Shown: positions 48,154 through 64,000, counted from the stretch's first letter. The stretch: DNA of 64,000 bases from Agaricus subrufescens (GCA_029945375.1 CM057062.1:2433564-2497563), one strand, 5' to 3'. Made by a program: numbers and translations. Notes: generated by a model not told the origin, from the letters alone.

Positions 48154-48969
48154 ATGCCAACTAACATCGTCCTTTTTGGAAAAACCGGCGTAGGCAAAAG
48201 TAGTATCGTCAATATGTTGTCAGAAGACGAAAACGTAGCGGATACCTCAAGTGGCACCGGGAGTTGCACTTTTGAAAGCAGTGCATTTCAGGTCGATATT
48301 GACGGTATGCCTGTCACGCTGTGGGATACCGCGGGCTTGAATGGAAACAAGGAAGATCGTATTCCCGGGCCAGACGCCATTGTTCAACTTTACAAACTCA
48401 TTCGAGGCCTCTCAGATGATGGAGTCAGTCTGTTGGTGTTTGTCGCTCGCGCAGGAAGATACGATGAGGTTAATCCGAAAAATTGGAAGCTACTGCACGA
48501 CATTATATGTCAAAAGAAGGTGCCAATTGTGATAGTGATTACTGGCTTGGAGAAAGAGGATAATATGGACCAATGGTGGTGTGAGAATAAGGGCTCGTTC
48601 CAACGTGATGGGATTTATCCAGGCGGTGTTGCATGTGTCACTGCTTGCCGGGGTAAAAGAGGACGTAATGGGTACACATTTGATGAAGAATACGCGGAGT
48701 CGAGGGACAAGATCCACAGATTGATCAAGGAGACATGTTTGACTGTACCCTGGAAGGTTCCGGAGGCGCAATGGTTCAAAAACATCGTCGTAGAGTTTAT
48801 CGAACACGAGACAATCATCTGTAACTGGACGAGAGAGGTGAAGCGGTATAGAAATGAGGAGGTCGCCGGAAAGGCATGTCAAAAGCTGATCAGTGTCTGT
48901 GGAATGTCCAGGGGTGAGGCGGAGGCGTTGGCAAAGAGGTTCGCGGGATTAGATCGCGTACCTGTATGA
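48154..48969 (+). CDS. P-loop G-domain protein (paralogue 2)
   Basis: Single exon, 271 aa, starting directly at the domain (MPTNIVLFGKTGVGKSSIVN). G1 GKTGVGKSS, CTFESSAF, G3 LWDTAGLNG, then SLLVFVARAGRYDEV and IVIVITGLEKEDNMDQWW. As in paralogue 1, TGLE stands where NKxD would be. The two proteins are alike along the whole domain (WDTAGLN, DGVSLLV, CVT..KGK/RGK). This one lacks the hydrophobic tail and ends with a helical charged segment. An upstream ATG exists in another frame; this start keeps the beta-1 strand intact. Confidence 0.8.
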   Translation: MPTNIVLFGKTGVGKSSIVNMLSEDENVADTSSGTGSCTFESSAFQVDIDGMPVTLWDTAGLNGNKEDRIPGPDAIVQLYKLIRGLSDDGVSLLVFVARAGRYDEVNPKNWKLLHDIICQKKVPIVIVITGLEKEDNMDQWWCENKGSFQRDGIYPGGVACVTACRGKRGRNGYTFDEEYAESRDKIHRLIKETCLTVPWKVPEAQWFKNIVVEFIEHETIICNWTREVKRYRNEEVAGKACQKLISVCGMSRGEAEALAKRFAGLDRVPV

Positions 48970-49218
48970 GTCACTAACGCGTGACGTCGTGACAGACGCG
49001 TTAATTGGCTTTCACTCCCAGTTCCCAGCTACTTTGCGTGTATTCATTCTCCAATTTGCTAGTAGGCAGCGGCATAATCAAGCCGTAAAGAATAACACTA
49101 GTTCTTTCTCTTCGATACTAGCACCCAATCTATCTGATTCGGGATTCTTATGGCCATCTGGTGCGTTCTACCGAGCCTTTCCCCAACAGCATGTCCTGAT
49201 TGGTGTCAGGTGTGAAGA

Positions 49219-52200
49219 ATGTGGGTAATTACTGGTCCGTTCGACACCGAAATTGGTGCCGATCTCTCATTTCAAAGTGATTCCATACCATCATGTCCCG
49301 TGTCAGCATGAACTTACACTGTGGCAGAATCAAAGTTGCTCAAGACGGGAAAGACCTATGCGCTCGGCCGGAAGGGTCAGCCGCTCATCGTTGGAAGCAA
49401 AAAAGTCTCCCAGGAACACTGTTTATTCAATGTAGGAGAGTATACCCTAGATGATGTGGTGCGGTTCTCTTCGTCATGTCTGATGAAGGATTATGCTGAC
49501 AAGACATTGCTCTAGCATGACCCGGAAAAACGGCCCAAGTTGGAATTTGTTAGCAAGAGGGATAAGTCGATGAGGTTGATGAGAGGGGATGAACAGCTGG
49601 TTGCTGGCCCTCATTGTACATTGGAATTGCAGGATGGGGACGCCATTCACATCGTGACTGGACTTCCAATATCGTATGTCTCTATTCCCCCGTTATCCCC
49701 CGCTCCTCGCTAAGCTGCCAACACAGAGTAAAATGGCAGCAAATATGCTGTTATTCTCCTAATCTACGCGGGAAGTCGGCAGTATCTCTTGAAGCGTGCG
49801 CTCAGCTGGGTATAATCATTGTTCACCTCGAGCACTCCGCCCTTTCTCTTACAAAACGATTTCAACAGGGGTCTCAATTGTCTATACACAAAGTGCCCAA
49901 ATAACGCATCATTTAATTCCCACCTACGTCGCAAACGCTTCAGTTGCTACTTCCCTCATTTCTCTAGCTCAATTCGTTAAACTCGAATGGCTTCAAGAGA
50001 TTCTAAAATCCACCGATGCACTGGAAGAAAAATTCGTTCTACCTACAATCAGTAAACATCGTCCCACCTTCTCACTCACACTTAGTCCCTCCCAGAAAGT
50101 GTTCAAGGTGTGGGAACCAAACGAAGAAAGAGTCAACATGTTCATAGAATATCGGTTCCTAGTGCTGGGTGAAAAAACAAGAGACATGGATGGTGACTTG
50201 AGGGCCTTGATCAAACGAGGTGAAGGGGCAATTGATACGTTCGATGTCGCTGGAGGTGTTTCCAAGTTACATAAGGCTCTGACCAGGGGACAAGCGAAAG
50301 AGAACCAAAAGCTCGTCGTTGTCGCAGACGTCAAGGACATCAAGGCTTGTATTGGCGAGGATGAATGGAAGAACTTAGTTGCGGAAGTTCAGAGGTATAA
50401 CCCTCCGTACACGCTATCACCAGTGATTCGCTGATAGTTGATTCATTACAGCTTTGGACTACACATTACATACCCTGAGACAGTCGTACAGAGTGTTTTG
50501 GATGTTGAGCCCGCACTACTGACTGCTCAACAGCCTAGCCTAATGAACTCTGATGCGCTTGACGGTGTGTGTTCCTGATTCATTTGATGGGAGAATAATT
50601 TGTAGACTATCGAGTACAGGTGATGGTTCTTTGAGGTCGCTCCCTGCGTTGGTCCCCAACTCCATACCCGACGAACCGTCCGTGCCTCCCGAAGAAGCAC
50701 CTAAAAAACGTCTTTCCCGGCGCGCAACGTCCCGACAGCCTTCAGTCGACCCTCCGCCACAGTCCGCTGTCCAGGAAATCAAGACCGAGTCGCCCGTACA
50801 TCGTCGAGTACGCCCGTTCACTGATAAAACGATACTTATCCTCATATCGTCACAGATACTTCTATCGCGGCGAGGAAGGACAGCAGAACCCGAGGAGAAA
50901 CCTTTAGATGCCCCAGCCGCCCCCCCGGTTGCAGTGAGTTTCCTCCATCTTTACTTTTGAAATCTTGCTCATGTCCCGATACTCTAGCCACCGAGTCGAT
51001 TGCGACTCAAACGTCGAATTGGCGCAGCTCCTGCATCGGAAGCAACTAATGCAGGAGCACAATCACAACTTCCTGATCTCACAACGACAAACGAAAATGA
51101 ACCCCCTTTGAAGAAATTCAAGGCACTGTTTGAGGCGAGTGACCCGACACGTTCTGCAGCTGCATCCTTGGACGAAGATGCAGTCATGGATACCGGAGCG
51201 TCTGGCGGAGCTAGTCAAACACAATCCCTTACTCAAGGATTTGTGAGAAGGCCAGCGGCCGGAAGTAGTCTGGACGCTTTGAGAGAAGAAGAAGAGGAGT
51301 CTTTGAGGACAACACAAAGTGTATCGAGGGGAACGAAAAGAACGTTAGAGGTGGTACATGAGGAGGATGGGGATATGGCTGGCAGTGAAGTGGAAGACGG
51401 TGAACGTCCTAAGAAGAAGTCAGCTCTGGACCATTCCGACTCCACACAGCGCGCTACTACGACGGCAGAGACAGCGAAATCAGCAAAAAAAGACAAACAA
51501 CGCAATCCAGGTGCACCCGTTGGAAAACCTGATACTGATGCCGAGTTCCTCAAGGCTGTCGCATCTACCAAGAGGGGCAAAAGGACAGAGGATGTTTTTG
51601 ATCGCGAGTTCAATAACTTAAGGATATCTAAACCGAAGCCTGAGGACGCAGGGGAACAACGGGAGGAGGACGAAGAAGAATGGCGGAAGTTTACCGATTT
51701 TGGTGATGCTGGAGGTTTGAGAGGCAACTTTATGGTTGTAATGGAGATGAGTGTTTATCGAAGCGATGAAAGCGGCGCGCCAAGGTCAAGCAACAAGGAG
51801 TTGCCGGAGGAGTGGAGAGACAAGCCTAACTTCAAGAAATTCAAAAAGGTACACATCGTAGCCTTTTGAGCACTATAGTAGGTACTCATTAACGCATTTC
51901 CAGAAAATACCGCCAACGCGCAGGGCCATTGTCGAACTCGTACTCAACGATGACGGAGACTTTGACGCACACTGTGAGTAACTCTTACTCTCTTCACTAA
52001 CAATTTAATGACTTATTGACTGAGCAGCTCCGCGAGGTCAAAAACGTTTACAAACTCTACAGAACACTACCTCATCGCGAATAGAGGTAGAGAGCGAGAG
52101 TCCATCGCTACCACTGCAAACCGCGTCCAAAAATACGATTATGGTTGATAGTAGTGACGAGGACCAGAAACCGAGATTTAATAGATCTTCTACGACGAAG

Positions 52201-52572
52201 GCTAGATCATCTTCACGAGCGGGTTCTCGGGCCCCTTCTGGAGCCGCCGCATCACGCTCTTCTCGAGCCGGTTCGGTCGTATCTGTCAAACCTCCAGCAT
52301 CTACATCTCACAAGCCAGCTTTATTCCTTATCTCAGATGATGAATCGAGAGGAGACGCGCAATCTCAGAACGACTTAAGAGGGTATGATGAAGAATTCGG
52401 TGAGGATGATCAGACCTTGAGGTCTAGTACCACTGTAAAGCCTACGAGCTTCGAGAAACCAAAGAAAGCAGCTACTACGGGCCGAAGGACAACGAGGCGA
52501 GCGGCTGCAGATGATTCTGATGACGATGGAGCCGTTTTCAAGGGTTTCGGAGCTGGGAGGAGGAAGCGGTAA
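49219..52572 (+). CDS. NBS1: NBS1/Xrs2-like DNA-damage protein (FHA-BRCT)
   Basis: Eleven exons: 49219-49255, 49328-49458, 49516-49673, 49727-49809, 49869-50394, 50452-50564, 50620-50807, 50856-50933, 50988-51848, 51904-51973, 52028-52572; 929 aa. Start MWVITGPFDTE is the usual nibrin beginning. FHA domain with LGRKGQPL (Arg27) and KKVSQEH, then BRCT-like region from about residue 110 (SLEACAQLGVSIVY, THHLIPTYVANASV, SLISLAQFVKLEWL). A long disordered middle follows. The MRE11-binding motif PNFKKFKKK is at about 718-726, and the C-terminus has acidic DDSDDDGAVFKGFG, like the Tel1/ATM-binding FxF motif. It should recruit MRE11-RAD50 to breaks. The 48-nt intron at 50808-50855 has no stop and could be retained. 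Confidence 0.9.
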
Positions 52573-53720
52573 CGCTATTTTCAACTTACTATACTACTTA
52601 TGAACTCTTCTGGTCCTTTGGCTGGGCCTTGAGGTTCTCTTGTGTAAACCACAATTTTACTCGCAAATTCGCACACCTATCGCTTCATCCTGAACACCAT
52701 TTGGATGAACTCGGCCGTGACATGTGATAAATCCCAAAGTCCGTGTTTCTCCACCAGTTCCTGGTTCTGCATTCTTAAGCTTGTAAGCACTCCGCTTGGT
52801 AAGTATTTCTCTATACGGTCTTTGAAACGGCGAGAGAACTCTTGGAAGTGCGTTTCATTTATTCGCGGGCCCGCAGTTATCTAAGCTTTTAATGACAAAA
52901 GTTTGGTGGTGACATCGGCCCTTGGCACCTTGTCGCATGGTACAAAGTCCCCGACCCTCCACTTGTATCACGGAAGCTTGCTCGGCGGCAGCCGATGTTC
53001 GTGATCCAATCTAAAAGCCTTCCTCTAGAACGCACTCTGTGATTAAGTCCTCCAAGAAAGGATATGAGTTAATTTGGGTTAAGAGTGCAAGGGAGATAGA
53101 AGTAAAGCATTGGAGCTCATTGCAGCCGAAAAATCAAGATGGCAGCAGATCGCGGATAGTTCGTGTCGCTGTAGAAGTTATCTATGGAAATTAAAAGAAG
53201 CGAAGAGGGAGGTAAGAAGGAACTTAATTCTTTCCGTCAAGTTGACCCCGACCCATGTGAATTTTCCCAGCTATAGGGCATGAATGCAGACTATCATCTA
53301 ATTTGAGTGGAACCACAATGTGATAGTACTTAGAAGAAGAAGAATGTTTGAATGAACATGTCCTTCACTGAAAAGTTTAGCTCTGGTAATGCGACCGACA
53401 CCTCGGCGATCGGTTGCTCCTACCAACAATTATTGGACGAGAAGCCGAACCGTGTGGCTACGACTACTTTGAGAGTACAATCTTCAGAAAGCCATAGTTT
53501 AAGATTTTATTAGGGATGCCAAAGTCCCATCTCCGCATACACATAAATCATACTTCAGCGACGGTAAAAAAAAAAAACGATAACAAGCGTAACGATTATT
53601 ATAAACAACACAACATTGACAATACAAGGTCCAACGACGGCACGGCATCCTTGTAATAAATAAGAACACTGGTTGATAATTTATCCAAAAAGACAAAAGC
53701 AAACTCGAATATCTGAAATA
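52573..53720. other. Intergenic between convergent NBS1 and KDM4-like genes
   Basis: About 1.15 kb, including both 3' UTRs. No coding pattern, repeat or RNA is recognised. Confidence 0.5.
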
Positions 53721-57569
<3,849 letters not shown>

Positions 57570-57644
57570 TTGTAGAGGCGTTTGTGGTAATTCCGCCGGA
57601 AAGATCTGCGGCGACCAAGATGTAGGAGAACTATTTCACACAGA

Positions 57645-58118
57645 ATGGCACCGTCGACGCCGGCGGCGAGCAGCAAGACCGGGATTATCGCAGAGCTGAG
57701 GGTCGTCGTCGCTCTGGGCGGCCGCGTGTCGGACCTTGCGGAGTTCAAACTCGCTTGCCTAGAATGGGCTGGGCCGACCAGGTCCGTGCACCCTCCGACG
57801 CCACATCTTCTGTATTCCTGTATTTTCTGTATTCTCACTGCAGCACATTCGTCTGCCACGGTCTCGGATTCTTCGAGCTTCGTGAGCTGTGCGATTCTAA
57901 TTCTAATCAGAACAACGTGGCGGGAACCCCACTCACAACGGACACTGAACAAAGCCCAATCGTTTAATCGTTTCATCGTGCCTTTCGTGGTCATCGGTTT
58001 ATCCGAGCAGCGAGCATATGGCGCCACTACCAGCGTGACACAAAGCAAACCATTATTTTCTAAGTCGTTTTTGGTCGCATTTCGCGAAGAACAGCGAGGT
58101 CTTATCGGGGAACCCTAG
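57645..58118 (+). CDS. Hypothetical frame divergent from the KDM4-like gene
   Basis: 157-residue open frame starting MAPSTPAASSKTGIIAELRVV. The first ~46 residues read like protein, with an Ala/Val-rich helix. After GGCCGACCA a GTCCGTG donor may end a real exon, and the rest looks less coding. No family is recognised and no downstream exon was found, so it may be a short gene, a 5' exon or chance. Confidence 0.25.
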   Translation: MAPSTPAASSKTGIIAELRVVVALGGRVSDLAEFKLACLEWAGPTRSVHPPTPHLLYSCIFCILTAAHSSATVSDSSSFVSCAILILIRTTWREPHSQRTLNKAQSFNRFIVPFVVIGLSEQRAYGATTSVTQSKPLFSKSFLVAFREEQRGLIGEP

Positions 58119-61100
58119 CTCCACCCCAGTTCGATGTGAAGAACGATGTTCTGTTCGAAACCTCAAAAGTCGCGTTGACAGATGATCAATCGTGCTTCCT
58201 CGTCGCTTCGGATATTTTCGGATGAATATAAACTCCATGTTTCTGACGCTTTCTGCTTTTGGACTCGAAGTCCCGACCCGCGGCAACTTTGGGGCAACTT
58301 TGGTTTCGAATGCATGTAACGCGGAACTCCGATGGGTGTCAGAGACGGGGAACAGGACCTCTATTCAAACTTCGAATTCTATCACCTCATGGGCCCGGCA
58401 TGGGCTAGCCCTCTCGGTAGTTCTGAGGGAATTACCGAAAGACATGAAGGAAAACCCACTCTTATCTTGACAAGAACCTTTCCATTGACATCGCGCGCAT
58501 GCGAGTAAATTTTCATGACTTGTCAAAGCATCGCTTTTCAGGCGACTCGGGGGTGTGCCGCTTGATTTGTGCTTCACCTCCCTGTGAGCAACCGTTTCCG
58601 TCGACCCCGGAGCAAAACCACCGTAAATGTATACAGATTCTAAAGACTAAATCAATCCCTAACATTAATTTAGTCGAAGTGCGTTCTCATACCAGCGAAA
58701 CCACCATCCCTTACGTCCAAAGTCACTGTTCTAGAACACGCTGCGGAGGGATACTGAATATTACATAAAGGATATCCCAACCGCCTTTGCGTCATTCATG
58801 TGAGTAATTTTGACTTTTAACATGATTTGTTTGAGTCTTAAATTATACTATCGCTACCGCATCCGCCATCACCGGGTAAACTCCTTCAGTGTTCACAAGG
58901 AATCAGCAGATTACTTCTAGAACTACTGATTTCGGAATTTACCTTACGGTTCGATATCGAAGTTTGTCTGAGCAGGTGGACATGTCGAAAAGGTTCTGAC
59001 CCTTCACGCGATTCCGGCACTGATAGAACCACGCCATGAGACAGTGATCAGGGAGTGACCTTCCTTTCCAGATAGAATAAGACTGAGTGCTCGCGATAAA
59101 AGGAGTGTATCAATCATCGCGTTATACCTTTTACTGTATAGCGAGTCCAAAGCAGTGGTTCACAAGCTTTAACTGATTGTACCTTCTCAGGATCCTGGGC
59201 ACCAGTGAAGGGTTTAGACTACTCGAACTTCTTGTCGGAAGCCAACCCCAACTATTACTTATTTGCTACTAGTTCGGACCGTTCTGTTTTCTGCTCATCA
59301 GGCACAATAAATTTACATACGCTATAGACTCAGATTGTGATTGATTCTACAAAGTCCATGATTTACCTTGGGCCGACTATTTGTGGGGGAGGGGGACCTC
59401 TTAGGTATTCGTGTTGTTCCAGAAGTGATACTCCACAGCAACTGAAGAAAAACGTGCGTTTGCCACTATCGGGCGCTCACTAACATACAAGTTGTGACTA
59501 TCCCAACCTTCCCCAATGTGTTACTCTTAGCATCGGTTCGTGATGTTAATCTACCCGCACCCGATCCTGATAGTAGCTAGTGCCAAGTTGCCGATCATCA
59601 TCAACTGTCTCTCGATAATCTACCAAAACCTGGCGAAACTTCTTGCACGGCGGGCGCGGACCGTGCCTCCGATCAGGACTCTATAGTAAATCATTTTCAT
59701 TCTGAAGCCTTCACGAATGACGCAGAATCCCTTTGTTGCCGGAGGCCTAACAAAGCGTCAAAAAGGGCAGGAAATGAATCAGGAGTCATGAGAAGTCCAA
59801 CAAAGACCGATATGGGTTCGGAGGGGTCTTCGTGCCGGTGCCGCGGCTCTAAAACCCGACTTATCCTCATTGAAGCTTTGAAACAAAAGAAGCGACTGGT
59901 TTTATTTACGCCATAATCTTACAGTGGTAGACATGTGGAGACATCCCCATGGGAAGATTCCTATCATTTTTCTGACCTTCAATATGCCGACGTATACGTT
60001 GGGCAGGCAAACAGACCTCGGACAATAGGCGCGCTTGGAAATGTGAAACATATACTATAACATGATCATAGCCTATTTGATGTCACTACATCGCGTCTTA
60101 TACGATACCGACGGTCTTTGAAATCCGTTAGCATTTCAAAAATCGCTTTATTCTTAGTTCCAAGAGTGAGAGACCACAAATATCGGAGACAGATATATGG
60201 ATAAATAGTCATTTGTCAGCCGGAGTAAATACGAGAGTATAGAGATTTTGAACGAAATACTATTTCTCTTTATCCAAAAAAGATAATTACCCATCGAACA
60301 GTGTAAATCTTTGTGAGACTGTTCCCGATTTCGGGAATCAAAGGCACAAAAATACACAGATAAAATCTGGATGAACTGCACATTAGCAATATAATGTCGG
60401 CCGCCAGGTTCACTGATGATGCATGATGGCCGTGTTTCAAGGCTTCACGGCCAGGGGATAATTGGTAAGAGAATCTAACGTAACATCTTTATCGTGATGT
60501 AGTGAACCATGAAGTGTTTTTCTACATGTTTTCGTGAACCATGGTGGAAGATTCTGGTCGCTCTTAGCTACCGTCAATGTCATTATTCACAACAGGAGTG
60601 GCAATGTTATCAACGGACATCTCCGGGAACAGCGGAGGGCTTTCCCGGATGGTGCAGGAAATTTTCAGACCTCAACCCAAATTCGCAATAGACAACTATC
60701 AAAAAGAGTAAAACCGGGGGGGTCAGTGTGTGGGCCTAAATGTCACACACCTGATGTTATGGGACCATGGCCGGAGCCTTAGGTAATGCAGTGATCTAAC
60801 CTGATTTCTATAGTGTGATTGCCGAGAGTTCTGTATACCATTTTTGACTTGGCTATCTATGTTCTCGGACCAGCCAAGAGTGGATTCGATCAGTCTGGGT
60901 TGGAACGAAGACGGGACGACCTTCCGCCTCGCTTCGTTCTTCCGAGTTTATTTAGCGGTATTGAGGCTGTTCATTTGTTTCCCGTCTTCCCACACCAGCC
61001 ACCAGATTGCGTCTAATTGATCCCTCTGTCCCTGGCTGGCTCCTTATTAAAATCGGGTTCGTGTGACCGCACTTTCGTTGCCAACTTTGACCCCATCCTT

Positions 61101-61209
61101 CCCTCCACTGTTCATCCTACTCAAAAACTATGCACGGCTCATTCTACTGTGCGCGCTCTCAGCACCCTTGATTGACTCATTGTTAACATCATGAACAGCT
61201 CCTCCGGAT
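58119..61209. other. Long stretch without recognisable genes
   Basis: About 3.1 kb. Open frames at 58192-58770 and 60509-60782 have no family features, no consistent splice sites and no repeats that I can see. The right end should contain the zinc-finger gene promoter. Confidence 0.45.
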
Positions 61210-62354
61210 ATGTCTTCAGAGTTTCTGCCTAAGCATGGCCTACGCGTCCCGCTATTGCCCTCTTCAGGACCTTTGTCATACTCTTTGAATGGAGACGCTC
61301 TCGCGTACCAGGATACCATTGAAGGCTTTGAAGGTTGGTCTCAATATAAAATTCCTTAATATGTTCTGACTGATGTAACCATCACAGGCTCCTCATTCGA
61401 GTGGCCATTTTCAAGCCCGCCCCTACAAGACCTCTCTTCCTTCTACTGTAAGCTTTCTCTTATGCTGCTGAAAGCAACTGTCTAATGATATGTTAGCTAA
61501 TCTTGGTACATCCGACTCATCGCGATTACCTTACGAGCCTGGCTGCATGCCAATGACTGGTAAGTTCTAATACCAAGTGTCGATCGACTGTTAGCTGAGG
61601 TCAATGAAGTTTCCGATGAAAACAACTACTTGACATACAACTATGATGTGTTCGACATGAACTCTTCGATTTATGCCCTTTCACCGTTCTCGTCAAACCC
61701 TGCTTCACCGTCCATGTCCATCATGAGTACCTCAACAGAAGACAGTTGTATGTGGAATCTCTCTCTTCAGTCATAGACCAAACTAACTTCTTTAAAGCCC
61801 AATCGCCACCACCGAATTCAGAGCTCGGCTACGCCCTTGACACTGACTTCAACACTCCGGTGTCGGCTAGCCACTCCTACCCACAATGGTTGGAGAGCCC
61901 CACCCCTCAGCATGCGCAAATGTTGCTTCCAAAGCCCTTTACTCCTCACTTATGCTCCTCACCGGCACAATCGCCCTTGAATCCGGACAAATCTAAATCC
62001 CGGTCGTCACGGTCGCGCGAATCGTCGCCAAATCAAAGCGACAGTGACCAAAATAATCCGCGGAGGCGATACCCTTGCCTCATTCTGGGTTGCATGAGGC
62101 GTTTCACAAGTCAATACACCCTGAAGGTGCACATGGAGGCCCACAAACCTAAGCCACGGGTGTCTTTCCCCTGTACCTTAGGATGCTCCGAAAAATTCTC
62201 CCGGCAACACGACCGGCTCCGGCATGAAGTAGCGAAACATGGGAAAATTTGCGAGTTCTCTTGCGAACACTGTGGTCGTTTCTTTTCGACTAAAAAGACC
62301 CTTGGTAACCACAAATGTCCTGTGGCACAAGGAACTCGATGGGTGGATAATTAA
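61210..62354 (+). CDS. C2H2 zinc-finger protein (three fingers), putative transcription factor
   Basis: Five exons: 61210-61333, 61388-61447, 61497-61559, 61595-61747, 61798-62354; 318 aa. Start MSSEFLPKHGLRV. The first ~200 residues are Ser/Pro-rich and acidic (possible activation region), followed by a basic Ser/Arg stretch KSKSRSSRSRESS. Then three fingers: YPCLILGCMRRFTSQYTLKVHMEAH, FPCTLGCSEKFSRQHDRLRHEVAKH and FSCEHCGRFFSTKKTLGNHKC; the third ends in H..C (CCHC-like). The layout matches small C2H2 factors common in mushrooms. The target is unknown. Exons 2 to 4 are short and their junctions were fixed by phase and splice consensus. Confidence 0.85.
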
Positions 62355-62902
62355 GAGGCTACTATTGACTGTTTTTCTTCCACTCTTTGCTTTCCTCTTT
62401 GCTGATTTTGGGGTTCATTTGCTGTCTCTGGTATCACCACATTGTTGTTTTTACTACACTGAAACGAATTTGTTCTAATAGCTTTATCACGTAATTTAAA
62501 CATACGATTCTCTCATTCTTTCTGTATTAATCAACCTCATCACTGCTCACGGACCTAACGCAGCCTCTTTGTATGTAATGCCCCAATTTAATTAGAATCA
62601 TGATATCGTGCATACCGTCATCTCGTCTTGTTGGATCAATGAGTGGATTAGTTAACAAATAGCATCATGTCATTGTTGTCTAATTGTAGGGAAAGCAGTA
62701 TAAGTCCAGCCAATCCGAAGCGCCGTAAACTGACAAACCTGTTCGAATCATTCCTTCTCACCCTGAGACAAAGGTGACCCCTTTTGGAGTTAATTACTAC
62801 AACGGTGCGAAATATTCTTGATGTTAACAAGGCACTTACTAACAAATGACACGGGACTAACCCCAACCGCTGCATTACACGCGTCACATTGCCTACAGTG
62901 GT
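62355..62902. other. Intergenic, nothing recognised
   Basis: About 550 bp between the zinc-finger gene and the FAD monooxygenase. No feature is seen. Confidence 0.4.
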
Positions 62903-64000
62903 ATGAACACTGCTCCTAGAGCGCGAATTGCTATTGTGTCAGTCCTACTTCGGATCTTTCCAAAACTATATTTTGATGAAAAGTTATGCAGGGGTGCCGG
63001 AATTGGCGGTTTGACGCTGGCCGCTGCATTGGATCTGTTCGACAAGGAGAAATGCATCGAACTACATATCTATGAAGCTGCACCGCAACTCGAGCAGATC
63101 GGAGCGGGACTCATCATTTGGGGTCCTACTTGGGACCTTTTGGCAAGAATAAACTGTCAAGACGAGTTGGCTAAAAATGCTGTCTGTCTCTCTACAATCG
63201 ATTCTGACAGTGGATTCGGTGACGGCTTTCGGTTCAAGAAGAGTGATCAAAGAGAGAGCGTCATGTTTCTCCATGACACTGTCCCTGGTATGATATATGG
63301 CGCTCTGCGAACATAAACTCGACCATTTACCGGCCCAATTTTAGGCGGCATCTGGGGAATTCATAGGGCCGAGCTCCAAGAAGTGTTACTCAAACATTTA
63401 AATAAAGACATGCACTTGCATCTTAGCAGTCGTGTCGTAGCATGCGAGGAGAAAGGGAACACCGCCAGCGTTAAATTTGAAGATGGAACGACAGCTAGTT
63501 TTGACCTTATCGTCGGGGCTGACGGCCTCAAGTCTGTCGTCCGCAGGGACCTAGTTACTGCAAATTTTCCGAACGAGATCGATCGTATTCAGCCCATATG
63601 GAGCGGGTCACTCGTATATCGTTTCTTGGTTCCTATGCAGACCTTGGTACAAAAGGCTCCCAATCACCCAGCTATCACTAAGGCAACTATGGTCAGTTCA
63701 ACCCCTTACAAATCATTGAATGCTCATTGGACACTGGCGGTTCATTAGTATTGCGGGAAGAATAAGGTCAGCTGCCGAATATTTCCCAGAGGAAGGTCTA
63801 GTTGCTAAAATTCCCATAGCATATCGTCACCTACCCTGTCACAAAGGGCCGCTTCCTGAACGTCGTGGTTTTCGTCTCAGAACCACAGCAAGAGGGAAAG
63901 CCATTTTCCGGTGAGCTCGTGCAGGTATCTTCTCGAGAAGAAATTCTCTCTCTTTTTGAAGGCTGGGAGGACGAAGTCATACAAATATTTGAGGTGTGAC
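62903..64000 (+). CDS. FAD-dependent monooxygenase, salicylate-hydroxylase-like (partial)
   Basis: Exons so far: 62903-62937, 62992-63287, 63345-63691, 63749-63766 (18 nt), 63820-63993; 290 codons, cut by the window end just after a donor (GAG|GTGTG). The dinucleotide-binding motif is split by intron 1 and reads IAIVGAGIGGLTLAAAL. Then IYEAAPQLEQIGAGLIIWGP, GIWGIHRAELQEVLLKHL, and the second FAD motif DLIVGADGLKSVVRR. The mini-exon encodes YCGKNK, followed by HIVTYPVTKGRFLNVVVFV as in salicylate and related aromatic hydroxylases. It should hydroxylate an aromatic substrate with NAD(P)H and oxygen; the substrate is unknown. The C-terminal third lies outside the window. Confidence 0.88.

Noticed and set aside
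50984..51727. Minus-strand frames of 67-164 residues inside NBS1
   Set aside because: Antisense Ser-rich shadows of the disordered NBS1 middle.
60509..60782. Frame containing NVIIHNRSGNVINGHLREQRR in the 3-kb gap
   Set aside because: No domain recognised, no splice partners, and surrounded by stop-rich sequence.

Overview
The window looks like a nuclear contig from a filamentous basidiomycete, most likely an Agaricomycete. Genes are dense in introns (5 to 11 exons is common), and nearly all introns are 47-65 nt with GT-AG ends. The protein families are fungal (EOS1, septin with coiled-coil tail, Fus3/Kss1-type MAPK, QDE-2-like Argonaute, KDM4-type JmjC, NBS1) together with several families I know mainly from mushrooms. 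I saw no intact transposon, rRNA, convincing tRNA or CRISPR. All models were built by eye from splice signals and reading frame. For each multi-exon model I checked that the exon lengths sum to a multiple of three, unless stated.

Left arm (0.1-11.5 kb): a HAM1-like protein and an EOS1-like membrane protein lie in tandem on the minus strand. An 11-exon Argonaute follows, also on minus, and shares a 196-bp divergent promoter with a PTC7-like mitochondrial-type PP2C phosphatase on plus.

11.5-21 kb is a gene-poor island of duplicated and decayed DNA. It holds a ~210-bp tandem duplication, a nine-exon gene of a mushroom family of unknown function carrying one in-frame TGA, a broken second copy of that family 6 kb away, colinear scraps of the neighbouring PTC7 gene, a relic of another mushroom membrane-protein family, and a 207-bp foldback (inverted-repeat) element.

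21-35 kb: a single-cysteine peroxiredoxin 5 with a CRE-type site upstream, a type I single-pass membrane protein, and two tandem cytochrome P450 genes with identical architecture, including a 14-nt microexon. A small unrecognised gene follows whose 3' half is duplicated in tandem, then proteasome beta-7.

37-45 kb: septin, pheromone-type MAP kinase, ornithine carbamoyltransferase, an unannotated-looking 72-aa four-exon membrane protein, and a hypothetical protein. 46-49 kb: two divergent paralogous P-loop G-domain proteins. 49-58 kb: NBS1 (FHA-BRCT) and a long KDM4-like JmjN-JmjC-PHD demethylase. 58-64 kb: 3 kb without recognisable genes, a three-finger C2H2 protein, and a salicylate-hydroxylase-like FAD monooxygenase cut by the window end.

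The functional themes are RNA silencing (Argonaute), chromatin and DNA repair (KDM4, NBS1), cell-cycle and mating signalling (septin, MAPK), and metabolism (OTC, P450s, FAD monooxygenase). I see no dedicated gene cluster. The most unusual material is the duplication-rich island, the partial gene duplication at 32.4-33.6 kb, the paired G-domain genes and the small multi-exon membrane protein.
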